From JAAFHI01 sp039793685 (GTDB lineage: Bacteria; Acidobacteriota; Blastocatellia; Chloracidobacteriales; Chloracidobacteriaceae), in NCBI GenBank assembly GCA_039793685.1, contig JBDRAL010000027.1, positions 62,001 through 126,000 of the forward strand: a DNA stretch of 64,000 bases, in the 5' to 3' direction. The stretch's first letter is position 1; each line of letters begins with the position of its first letter. Below, piece by piece: positions 35,881 through 44,866 of the stretch. The position numbers were made by a program, and so were the translations under genes. Below the pieces are notes generated by a model. It searched no databases and was not told the origin of the DNA. It saw only the letters and a list, made by a program, of their open reading frames with translations.

Positions 35881-35985
35881 TCAGGAGAAATAGCGGGAAA
35901 AGGCCCACAGCGCGGCGATGAGCGCCGCGCTGTAGACGATGACCAGGGCGTAGATTTTTCCCCAGTTGGTGGTTTCTTCCTTCAT
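35881..35985 (-). CDS. 34-aa single-TM protein downstream of ptrB
   Basis: A 34-codon frame from ATG 35985 to TGA 35881 reads MKEETTNWGKIYALVIV at the start, then YSAALIAALWAFSRYFS. It has one clear membrane span (about 11-30) and a short charged N-terminus with the cytoplasmic basic end SRYF. AGGA lies just upstream of the ATG, 7 bp after the ptrB stop, so it would be translated with ptrB. It is too short for standard ORF calling. Its layout is that of a small membrane subunit. No family recognised. Confidence 0.6.
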   Translation of the reverse strand: MKEETTNWGKIYALVIVYSAALIAALWAFSRYFS

Positions 35986-35992
35986 TGCCGTC

Positions 35993-38110
35993 CTACTTGG
36001 TGATGCCGAGCTGGTTCAGCATGAAGGCATAGTAAAACGCCGTTTCCTTGAGCGCGTCGTAGCGTCCCGACGCCCCGCCGTGGCCCGCGCCCATGTTGGT
36101 CTTGAGCAGCAGCAGGTTCTTGTCGGTTTTCAACGTCCGCAGCTTGGCGACGTATTTCGCGGGTTCCCAATAGCCCACCTGGCTGTCGTTGAGCGAGGTC
36201 ACGACGAGAATGGTCGGATAGCTGGCCTTTTTGAGGTTGTCGTACGGCGAATAGGAACGCATGTACTCATACGCCGGCTTTTCGTTCGGGTTGCCCCACT
36301 CGATGTACTCGCCCGTGGTGAGCGGCAGCGTCGCATCGAGCATCGTGTTCATCACGTCCACGAACGGCACCTGCGAAATCACGACCTTGAACAGATCGGG
36401 CCGCATGTTGGTCACCGCGCCCATCAGCAGGCCGCCCGCGCTGCCGCCCTGAATGGCGAGGCGATCCTTCGAGGTGTATTTCTGGGCGATGAGGAATTCG
36501 GCGCAGTCGATGAAGTCGGTGAAGGTGTTCTTCTTCTCCATCAACTTGCCGTGGTCGTGCCATTCCTCGCCGAGTTCGCCCCCGCCCCGGATGTGCGCCG
36601 TGGCGAAGACCATGCCGCGATCGAGCAACGACAGCCGGGCCGAGGAAAAGCTGTCGGGAATCGAGATGCCGTACGAGCCGTAGCCGTAGAGCAGCGTCGG
36701 ATTCTGGCCATTCAGCTTGACGTCCTTCTTGTGAACGACCGTCAGCGGAATCTTCGTGCCGTCCTTGGCCGCGACAAACAGGCGGCGCGTGGTGTATTTG
36801 GTCTTGTCAAACCCGCCGAGCACTTCGTTCTGCTTGAGCAGCGTCTGCTTGTGGCTGTCGAGGTCGTATTCGAAAACCGAATTCGGCGTAATCGGCGACT
36901 GGTAGCTGTAGCGGAACTTGTTCGACTTGAATTCCGCGTTGGCCGCGCCGCCCACGGCATAGGTTTCCTCGGGGAAGTCGATGTTCTGCTTCTTTCCGGT
37001 CCGCATGTCGATGACCGTGAACTTGCCGAGGCCGTTTTCACGGGTCGAGACGACGCAGTGGTGCTCGAAGAAATCCACGTTGTCGATCGTCACCTTCGGA
37101 TTGTGGGCGATGAATTCCTTCCAGTTCTTCTTGGAAGGGTCGGAAACCGGCGCGGTCACGACCCGGAAGTTCTTCGCGCCGTCCTGCGTCGTGATGTAGA
37201 AGTTGCCCTGATAGTGATCGACTGAATACTTGATGTCGTTCTGGCGCGGCAGCACCACCTTGAATTCGCCGTTCGGATTATCGCTGGCAAGCACCCGAAA
37301 TTCGGTCGTGGTCAGACTCCCCGAGGCAATGAAGAGGAACTTGCGGTCGCGGGTACGGCCCACGCCCGTGTTGTAGAGTTCGTCCTTCTCCTCGAAAATC
37401 ATCGTCGGCGCACCGCCGAGTGCCATCCGGTAGATCTTGTCGGAACGCTTGGTGACCTGATCTTCCGTGCCGAAGATAAGCGTCTTGTTGTCGGAAGCCC
37501 ATTCCACGCCCGTCACGCGCTCCGCCGTGTCGGGAAGTTCCTGACCGGTGCGGAGATCCTTGACGTGCAGTTTGTACTGCCGATAGCCGTTGTTGTCGGT
37601 CGTGTAGGCCAGCAGGTTGCCGTCATCGCTCACGGAAAAATCGCCGAGCGCCATGAAGGAGTGGCCTTCAGCCAGCTTGTTGAGGTCGAGCAAGAGTTCC
37701 TCGGCCCCGTCCATGCCCTTCTTGCGGCACTGGTAGGGATACTGTTTCCCCTGCTCGGTGCGTGAATAGTAGTAGTAATCGCCGTATTTGTAGGGAACGC
37801 TCAGGTCGGTTTCCTTGATGCGGGCGACCATTTCCTTGTAGAGCGCTTCCTCGAACGGCTTCTGTCCCTTGGTCGCGGCCTCGGTGTAAGCGTTCTCGGC
37901 TTCAAGATAGGAAATCACTTCCGGGTCCTTGCGCTTGTCGTCGCGAATCCAGAAGTAGTCGTCCACGCGGGTGTCGCCGTGGTTCACGAATGTCTTCGGG
38001 ACTTTCTTGGCGACGGGCGGGGCGGGAAGTGTGTTGGTTTGGGCCATGACGGTTGCTTGCAACAGGAACGCCGCGGAAGCGATCCGGAGTGCGTTGTACG
38101 CCTTTCTCAC
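35993..38110 (-). CDS. ptrB: Oligopeptidase B-like prolyl oligopeptidase (S9A)
   Basis: A 705-aa protein with a probable signal peptide (residues 1-23, ending VMAQ). The beta-propeller domain (about 90-420) follows a family-specific NHGDTRVDDYFWIRDDKR start. The catalytic domain carries the nucleophile in GGSAGGLLMG, the Asp in SLNDSQVGYWEPAKYVA and the His in NMGAGHGG. FATAHIRGGGELGEEWHDHGK and GYGSYGISI are oligopeptidase B marks. It cleaves after basic residues in short peptides. I chose the GTG at 38110 because AAGGAG lies 8 bases upstream. The predicted export is unusual for E. coli PtrB (cytosolic) but common in these bacteria. Confidence 0.93.
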   Translation of the reverse strand: MRKAYNALRIASAAFLLQATVMAQTNTLPAPPVAKKVPKTFVNHGDTRVDDYFWIRDDKRKDPEVISYLEAENAYTEAATKGQKPFEEALYKEMVARIKETDLSVPYKYGDYYYYSRTEQGKQYPYQCRKKGMDGAEELLLDLNKLAEGHSFMALGDFSVSDDGNLLAYTTDNNGYRQYKLHVKDLRTGQELPDTAERVTGVEWASDNKTLIFGTEDQVTKRSDKIYRMALGGAPTMIFEEKDELYNTGVGRTRDRKFLFIASGSLTTTEFRVLASDNPNGEFKVVLPRQNDIKYSVDHYQGNFYITTQDGAKNFRVVTAPVSDPSKKNWKEFIAHNPKVTIDNVDFFEHHCVVSTRENGLGKFTVIDMRTGKKQNIDFPEETYAVGGAANAEFKSNKFRYSYQSPITPNSVFEYDLDSHKQTLLKQNEVLGGFDKTKYTTRRLFVAAKDGTKIPLTVVHKKDVKLNGQNPTLLYGYGSYGISIPDSFSSARLSLLDRGMVFATAHIRGGGELGEEWHDHGKLMEKKNTFTDFIDCAEFLIAQKYTSKDRLAIQGGSAGGLLMGAVTNMRPDLFKVVISQVPFVDVMNTMLDATLPLTTGEYIEWGNPNEKPAYEYMRSYSPYDNLKKASYPTILVVTSLNDSQVGYWEPAKYVAKLRTLKTDKNLLLLKTNMGAGHGGASGRYDALKETAFYYAFMLNQLGITK

Positions 38111-38182
38111 TGGTATGACTCCTTCATTGAAATAAAAACGAATGAAGCGTCGGGCAAAACCCCGCCGCGATTGCTAGCCGCG

Positions 38183-38211
38183 TTGACAGTCAAGTGTCAA
38201 TACGCGATAGT
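38183..38211 (+). promoter_or_regulatory. Candidate sigma-70 promoter upstream of phoH, within TTGACA/TGTCAA palindrome
   Basis: TTGACA at 38183-38188, a 17-bp spacer, then GATAGT at 38206-38211. The -35 element is also the left half of TTGACAGTCAAGTGTCAA, an inverted repeat that could bind a regulator. It lies 105 bases before the phoH start. Confidence 0.4.
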
Positions 38212-38316
38212 TTTCGCCGTTGCGATGACCCCGACACGCTGTGTGTTTCCCGGCGAAACGAACCCGGCGACGTTTCTGTTCCATGTATTTCCGCCGCATC
38301 GGCGCGAGGAATCAGT

Positions 38317-39279
<963 letters not shown>

Positions 39280-39300
39280 TTACAATCCGGTTTCCGCATC

Positions 39301-41199
39301 ATGACTGAAGCTCAATTCGAGACTCGCGTCCGGACGCTCGAAGACTATGCGAAGCGCCACCCAACCGGCTACAAGGTGCGGGTGGTGCTGCTGGCGCTGT
39401 CCGGATACGGCTATATCGCGTTTCTGGTGGTCCTCGCGCTCGCCCTGTCGGTGGGGCTGCTTGGATTGCTGGTGTATTTTCGGGCCGTGGCGCTCATCAA
39501 GGTTGCGCTCTTGCCGCTGATTTTTGCGGGGGTGTTGCTGCGCTCGCTGTGGGTCAAACTCGAAGAACCCGAAGGCCGGGAACTTTCGCCGGAGGAAGCC
39601 CCGCAACTGTTCGAGTTTCTTGAGCGGACGACCACCGCGCTGGATGCCCCGCGGATTCACCGGGTTCTGCTCGACGACCAGTTCAACGCGGCCGTGTCGC
39701 AGGTCCCCCGGCTCGGCCTGTTCGGATGGAATCGGAACTTTCTGATTATCGGGATGCCGCTGCTGACGGCACTTTCGCCGGAGCAGTTTCAGGCGGTGCT
39801 GGCACATGAAATCGGCCACGTTTCCGGCAACCACGGCGGCTTTTCGAGCTGGGTCTACCGAATCCGCCGAACGTGGGGGACGCTCGAAACCAAGGTCGAA
39901 CAGGACGCGGAAATCGGTTCGTTTCTCCTGCGGGCATTTCTGCACTGGTTCGCGCCGGCGCTGAACGCCTACACGTTCGTGCTGGCGCGGGCACAGGAGT
40001 ACGAAGCCGACCGCGCGGCGGCGGATGTGGTCGGCAGGGAAGCAGCGGCCGGGGCCCTCATCGAAACGGCTCACAAGGCGAGTTTTTTCGAAGGAGAATA
40101 CTGGAACAGGGTGATCGAAGCCTCGAAACGGCAGCCGGACCCGATCAACAACGCATTTTCGGGAATGGCGGAAGCCTACCGGGGCTGGGTGACCTCGAAT
40201 CGGATTGAAAGCACCCTCCGGTCGGCCCTGGCGATGCCGACCGGCTACGCCGACACGCACCCCTCGCTTTCTGATCGGCTGGCCGCGCTGGGGCATCCGC
40301 TCGCCACGGTAGGGAAGGAAGCCGGGAATCGGGTCGAATACGCCTCCGCCCCCGTTGCGATGACGGCGGCGGAATGGGTCTTCGGTCCGAAGCTGCCGGA
40401 ACGGCTGGCGACCTTCGACCGGGAATGGGAGGAAAAGGTTCATTTCCGTTGGCGCGAGGCATATCGCAAGGCATCGGAAATGCGCCAGGGTATCGAGGAA
40501 CTGACCGCCCGGCCGATTGAAACGCTTTCCGACGAAGAACTCTGGAAACTCATTTCCGGTACGGACGAGTTTGTCGGCGAGGATGCCGCGATTCCGTTCG
40601 TGAGGGAAATGCTGGTCCGTCATCCCGATCATGTGGGAGGGAATTTCTTCCTCGGCCGCCATCTTCTGAAAAACGACGACCCGGCGGGCATTCCGCACCT
40701 CGAAGCAGCGATGAAGGCCGACCATGAGGGAACGTTCGTTATCTGCGACCTGCTCCACGAGTACTACGAAAAGAAAGGCGACCAGACGGGAATCGGGCAG
40801 GTGCGCGCAACCCTCGATGACTACCGGGCATTGCTGAACAAGGCCGCCGAGGAGCGTCAGCGGTTCGATGAAAACGAAGTTCTCGAACCGCACCAATTGG
40901 ATGCCGAACTGGTACGGGCGATTCGGGGAGCGCTGATGGAGCTTCAGGATTTGAAAGCGGTCTGGATTGCCCGCCGGCGGGTCGAGGTGCTTCCGGACTG
41001 GCCCTACTTCATCATCGGCATCGAAGCCGAGCCGACGTGGAATCCGTTGGGACGGAAGGCGCGGGAGCAGACGCTGCTGGGACAGATTTCGGGGTTGAAC
41101 TTTCCCTTCTCCTTCCGGTGCTTCATTCTCAATTCCGAAACCCGATGGCTGGCGGAGAAGTACCGCCAGCTTCCCGACGCCAAGATTTACGGTTTGTGA
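39301..41199 (+). CDS. M48-family membrane metallopeptidase with C-terminal repeat region
   Basis: A 632-aa protein. Two membrane spans at about 28-55 and 60-85 are followed by the M48 catalytic site VLAHEIGHVSGNH (HExxH, zinc) near residue 167, then the third zinc ligand in ARAQEYEADRAAAD. Another hydrophobic stretch lies between. After about residue 350 the protein is cytoplasmic and helical (GGNFFLGRHLLKNDDPAGIPHLEAAM, TPR-like). Similar membrane proteases of the HtpX/Ste24 type degrade damaged membrane proteins. Begins 21 bp after phoH in the same direction, possibly one operon. Confidence 0.88.
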   Translation: MTEAQFETRVRTLEDYAKRHPTGYKVRVVLLALSGYGYIAFLVVLALALSVGLLGLLVYFRAVALIKVALLPLIFAGVLLRSLWVKLEEPEGRELSPEEAPQLFEFLERTTTALDAPRIHRVLLDDQFNAAVSQVPRLGLFGWNRNFLIIGMPLLTALSPEQFQAVLAHEIGHVSGNHGGFSSWVYRIRRTWGTLETKVEQDAEIGSFLLRAFLHWFAPALNAYTFVLARAQEYEADRAAADVVGREAAAGALIETAHKASFFEGEYWNRVIEASKRQPDPINNAFSGMAEAYRGWVTSNRIESTLRSALAMPTGYADTHPSLSDRLAALGHPLATVGKEAGNRVEYASAPVAMTAAEWVFGPKLPERLATFDREWEEKVHFRWREAYRKASEMRQGIEELTARPIETLSDEELWKLISGTDEFVGEDAAIPFVREMLVRHPDHVGGNFFLGRHLLKNDDPAGIPHLEAAMKADHEGTFVICDLLHEYYEKKGDQTGIGQVRATLDDYRALLNKAAEERQRFDENEVLEPHQLDAELVRAIRGALMELQDLKAVWIARRRVEVLPDWPYFIIGIEAEPTWNPLGRKAREQTLLGQISGLNFPFSFRCFILNSETRWLAEKYRQLPDAKIYGL

Positions 41200-41217
41200 T
41201 GAATCGAGAGAAAAGGA

Positions 41218-43353
41218 CTACCGGGCCGAGTCCCAATCGGGACCGCCTCCGACAAACTCGACCCCGGTCACATACCCGCGGTGGGCGCGGGCGACGGAAC
41301 GGACGGTGGCGTCCACGCTCCATTTCCCGTTGACGGCCTTGACCGCGAGAAGCGCCGGGACCGCCATCGAACGCTGGAGCCGAAGACACGCGCCGGACGC
41401 ACTGATGTCTTCCGTCACGGCTTCTTCTTCGAAGGATTCGCCCTTCACGTCCACGCCTGCAACCGTCACTTTGACCGCGAAGGGGCGGCGGGGTTCGCGA
41501 CGAACACTTTCCCACTTGATCTGGGTCTGGGAAACGGTTTCCCCGGGGGTCAGGCCGGGCAAGGGCTTCGAGTCGGTGTAGACGGCGACCGCGGCCCCCG
41601 ATTCCTTGAGGACGCCGATCTGGGTCTGACTTTCCTCGGGCGAGTCCCACATGACCTGATAGACCTGAACGGCTTCGAGTTTTCCCTTTACTTTCAGATC
41701 GCCCATCGGAACGATGGCGAATTCTTTCTCCTCCGGCAGCCGGGCTTCCTCTTTTTCCAGAAGTGTCTGGATGGCGAGGTAGGTCTGTTCGCCGAGCAGA
41801 ATCTGTCCGGGCTTGGCGTTGGATTCGAGCCGGGCGGCAAGGTTCACGTTGTCGCCGATGACCGTGTAGTCGGTCCGGAGTTTCGAGCCGATGTAACCGG
41901 CGGTGACTTCGCCGGTATTGATGCCGATGCCGACGCTGATGGGTTCGATTCCCTGTTCCGCGAGTTCCGCGTTGACGCTCTTAACCACGCCCTGAAGCGC
42001 GATGGCTGCCTGAACGGCGTTGATCGGGTCCCGTTCGCTCGGCTTGGGTGCGCCAAACAGGGCCATGATGCCGTCGCCGATAAACTTGTCGAGCGATCCC
42101 TGGTGGTTGAAGATCGCCTGCGCGGCGCGTTCAAAGTAGGTATTGAGCAGTTCGACGATTTCCTGCGGCTGCTTGCGCTCCGAAAGCGTCGTGAAACCGC
42201 GAATGTCGGCAAACATGATCGTCACGACCTGATTGATCCCGCCGAGCTGGAGGCTGTCGGGATCGGCCATGATCTGATCGACGACGTGCTGCGGCAGAAA
42301 CCGGCGGTAGGCCGCGCGGGCTTCGGCGTCGTGCAACAGTTTTTCGTGGGCGAGAATGTTTTCAAGCGTCAGCGCCACATTCGAAGCCACGACCGTCAGA
42401 AAGTTCAGGTCGTCATCGGAAAATCCGAAAACCTCGGTCCGGTCGACGTAAATCGCCCCGAGAACGGATTCTTCCTGACCAAGCATCGGCACGCACATCA
42501 GGGAACGGATGCTGCCCAGCCGGAAGGTCGCCTGATTTTTCAGGTTCACATCGCTCATGGCATCCACGCACAGGATTGAAACCTGTTCGCGGACGGCTTT
42601 GCGGATGACGGTCCGGCTGACGGGAATCCCTGCGTAGGCCATTTTCGAGGCGTCATCGCGATACCGTCCCCACTCGATGGCCGGCAGGTCGTCTTCGTCC
42701 AGCTTTGCAAACATCACGCGGCCGGCGTTGGTGACCTTGAAAATCTGCTCGGCAACCGTGGAGTAGATTTTTTCCACGTCGTATTCGCGCGCGAGCAGTT
42801 TGTTCAAATCGTAGAAGAATCCGAGGATGCGGCTGCGCTTGTTGAGCGTTTCGAGTTCCGAGACGATGGCCGGGGGCAGGGCGTTGTTCCCATCGAGCCG
42901 GACGGCGGGCATTCCCGCACTGGAAAGCTTCGAAAGGTCATCGCCCGACCCGCGCAGGCTCAGGGGTTTGAGCAGGTCGGCGGCGTTCTGCAACATGACG
43001 GTACCGGTGATCGGTTTGTCGTCGTAATCGACCTGGACCTGCTTGGCGGGGAGCGAAAAGACGATGGAATAGGCCCCGATGCGGATTTCGTCGCCGTCGT
43101 GAAGTTCGTGGGCCCCGCTCCGGCCAAGGTCAACCCCGTTGAACAGCGTCCCGTTCCGGCTGTTGAGGTCGGTCACATAGTACTTGTCGTCCCGTTCGTC
43201 GATCTGGGCGTGCGACCGGGAAGCGCGTTCGTCGGAAATGACGATGCTGCTGGTGGTGGCCCGCCCGATGAGGATCGGGAAGGTTTGGCAATCAAAATTC
43301 ATTTTCTCGCCATTCGGCGCGGTAACGACGAGCTTCGGGATAATTTCCGCCAT
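41218..43353 (-). CDS. FHA - GAF - class III nucleotide cyclase - PilZ protein
   Basis: A 711-aa multidomain signalling protein. FHA at 1-105 (IGRATTSSIVISDERASRSHAQID, LNSRNGTLFNG). GAF at about 190-345 (FRLGSIRSLMCVPMLGQEESVLGAIYVDR). Class III adenylate/guanylate cyclase at about 375-560 with the two metal-binding Asp (IMFADIRGFT, FIGDGIMALFG) and DYTVIGDNVNLAARLE. PilZ at about 605-711 (RREPRRPFAVKV, TEDISASGACL), normally a c-di-GMP sensor. FHA would read phosphothreonine marks from the many kinases here. The MBL phosphodiesterase-like gene starts the same strand upstream, so synthesis and breakdown of a cyclic nucleotide may be paired. Confidence 0.93.
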   Translation of the reverse strand: MAEIIPKLVVTAPNGEKMNFDCQTFPILIGRATTSSIVISDERASRSHAQIDERDDKYYVTDLNSRNGTLFNGVDLGRSGAHELHDGDEIRIGAYSIVFSLPAKQVQVDYDDKPITGTVMLQNAADLLKPLSLRGSGDDLSKLSSAGMPAVRLDGNNALPPAIVSELETLNKRSRILGFFYDLNKLLAREYDVEKIYSTVAEQIFKVTNAGRVMFAKLDEDDLPAIEWGRYRDDASKMAYAGIPVSRTVIRKAVREQVSILCVDAMSDVNLKNQATFRLGSIRSLMCVPMLGQEESVLGAIYVDRTEVFGFSDDDLNFLTVVASNVALTLENILAHEKLLHDAEARAAYRRFLPQHVVDQIMADPDSLQLGGINQVVTIMFADIRGFTTLSERKQPQEIVELLNTYFERAAQAIFNHQGSLDKFIGDGIMALFGAPKPSERDPINAVQAAIALQGVVKSVNAELAEQGIEPISVGIGINTGEVTAGYIGSKLRTDYTVIGDNVNLAARLESNAKPGQILLGEQTYLAIQTLLEKEEARLPEEKEFAIVPMGDLKVKGKLEAVQVYQVMWDSPEESQTQIGVLKESGAAVAVYTDSKPLPGLTPGETVSQTQIKWESVRREPRRPFAVKVTVAGVDVKGESFEEEAVTEDISASGACLRLQRSMAVPALLAVKAVNGKWSVDATVRSVARAHRGYVTGVEFVGGGPDWDSAR

Positions 43354-43447
43354 CGGTCGGGTCTCGCTGGTCCAAAAACTGAGAACTGTATCCTACGACC
43401 GGCGCCCTTCGGGGTTCGGTCGAAAATGTGACGAGCCGTTACCCCGG

Positions 43448-44206
43448 TTACCAGACGTATTCAACGTCGAGTTCGGCGACTTCGACATTGGGGAGGCCCA
43501 GTTCGAGGACTTCCCGCGTCACGATTTCCCGGCACACGGGCTTCAGATTGACGGCCAGAATCCGCGTGGGACGGTGAAGTTTCTTCAGCTCATCGACGAG
43601 GAGTTTCGGCGTCAGATGCTTCGAGGCGTGGGCGACGCCTTCGAGGGCATTGTCGAAAGCCACATCCACAAAAACCGCGTCGAGCCGTTCAAGCCGGTTC
43701 AGATGATCCCAGAATTCGTCGGTTACGCCGGTGTCGGACGTGAAGGCGACACAGGAATGGTCGTCGCGCAGCACGATGCCGGAGGTTTCGACGGTATGGG
43801 TCACGGGCACGGCGGTGCATTCCAGTCCGATGATTTCGAACGGCCGGTTGAATTCGAAGGGCACGAATTCGAGCAGGCTGCCGTGGGCGTTCTTGATCAT
43901 GGTGAAATTCGGCCAGATGACGTTGTTGAAGATGTGCGCCATCAAGCGGTCCACGTCAGCGGCAGTGGCGTGGATGCGGACCGGTTTCCGGATCTCGGTG
44001 AACATTTCCGAGAAAATGAAGGGAAGGGAAGCAATGTGGTCGAGGTGAACGTGGGTGAGCAGGATGTCGTTGACCGCGAGCAGTTCCTCGCCCGTCAGGT
44101 GAAACGCGAGGGCGCCGGCGTCAACCGCCATCCGGTCGTTGACCACGAATGAGATCAGCAGTTGGCTGCGTGGATCGGTAATGCTCGGGAGAACTTTGAC
44201 TTTCAT
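43448..44206 (-). CDS. MBL-fold cyclic-nucleotide phosphodiesterase-like protein (class II)
   Basis: A 252-aa metallo-beta-lactamase-fold protein. LLTHVHLDHIASLPFI (H-x-H-x-D-H) is followed by a later His in VTHTVETSGIVL and Asp in FTSDTGVTDEFW. VFVDVAFDN also fits the class II cAMP phosphodiesterase group (yeast PDE1/CpdP-like) in which the motif is TH-x-H-x-DH. It would hydrolyse the product of the adjacent cyclase. I chose the ATG at 44206; the longer frame has an unusual insert encoded by an iteron (44293). Its promoter region carries one of the origin iterons. Confidence 0.78.
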   Translation of the reverse strand: MKVKVLPSITDPRSQLLISFVVNDRMAVDAGALAFHLTGEELLAVNDILLTHVHLDHIASLPFIFSEMFTEIRKPVRIHATAADVDRLMAHIFNNVIWPNFTMIKNAHGSLLEFVPFEFNRPFEIIGLECTAVPVTHTVETSGIVLRDDHSCVAFTSDTGVTDEFWDHLNRLERLDAVFVDVAFDNALEGVAHASKHLTPKLLVDELKKLHRPTRILAVNLKPVCREIVTREVLELGLPNVEVAELDVEYVW

Positions 44207-44280
44207 GTACGGGCGCGCCTCGGGATGAACCGTTCGCGGGAAGCAGACGAGATGCCTCGAAAGCCTCGTCGCGGGAGGTT

Positions 44281-44866
44281 CGGAGAAAGAATATTGACCT
44301 TTGACATAAAACCGGGACGTGTCGGCGATTGCTGTAGGGCGTAGTTCCACACGTTAGCCGGGTTTCGACGCAACCGCAAGAATTCACTTTAACTTTGGAA
44401 AAACCCGCGTGAAATAATGCCGATTCGACTATTGACCCTTGGCGTAAGGATATTGACCCTTGGCGTAAGGATATTGACCTTTGACGTAAAAAGTATTGAC
44501 CTTTGACGTAAAAAAGCCATCAAACCACCACAAATGGAACCCCCCGGACCACAATATGTCGTGGCGGAAGGGGGGTTTGCCCCCCTCAGGCTCCACCAAA
44601 TTCCACCCCTCCGGCATGTGATCGGTTCCGATATTGACCTTTGACGTAAGTTATTGACCTTTGACGTAAAAAGTATTGACCTTTGACGTAAAAAGTATTG
44701 ACCTTTGACGTAAAAGTATTGACCTTTGACATAAAGAATATTGACCTTTGACATAAAAGTATTGACCTTTGACGTAAGCACTATTGACACATGACATAAA
44801 AAACTGCCCGTAAGTTATTTGAAACAAAGGGCTTGTTGGCCTCTATAACTATATGATATAACTATT
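44281..44866. other. Candidate replication origin (iterons plus AT-rich region)
   Basis: The region contains, in order: one isolated iteron (44293), a four-iteron block (44431-44511), a 120-bp spacer with G/C runs, an eight-iteron block (44633-44799), and an AT-rich stretch (about 44800-44880, with AACTATATGATATAACTATT) just before the RepA/RPA-like gene. This is the classic iteron-origin layout of plasmids and chromids. No parA/parB lies in the window and I found no convincing TTATNCACA DnaA box, so initiation would rest on the Rep protein. Origin function is inferred. Confidence 0.68.
44293..44799. repeat. 13 direct 17-bp iterons
   Basis: Core ATTGACCTTTGACGTAA, all in one orientation. Starts at 44293, 44431, 44452, 44473, 44495, 44633, 44653, 44675, 44697, 44718, 44740, 44761 and 44783. 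Spacing inside the blocks is 20-22 bp, about two helical turns, so bound protein would sit on one face. The copies at 44431 and 44452 read ATTGACCCTTGGCGTAA; the last is degenerate. Several copies read ACATAA instead of ACGTAA. Confidence 0.9.

Noticed and set aside
44389..44790. Minus-strand frame through the iterons (repeating FYVKGQY)
   Set aside because: The peptide is just the translated repeat; it has no independent gene signal.
44293..44799. CRISPR array reading of the direct repeats
   Set aside because: The repeats are 17 bp with only 3-5 bp between units and no unique spacers; no cas genes. They fit iterons.
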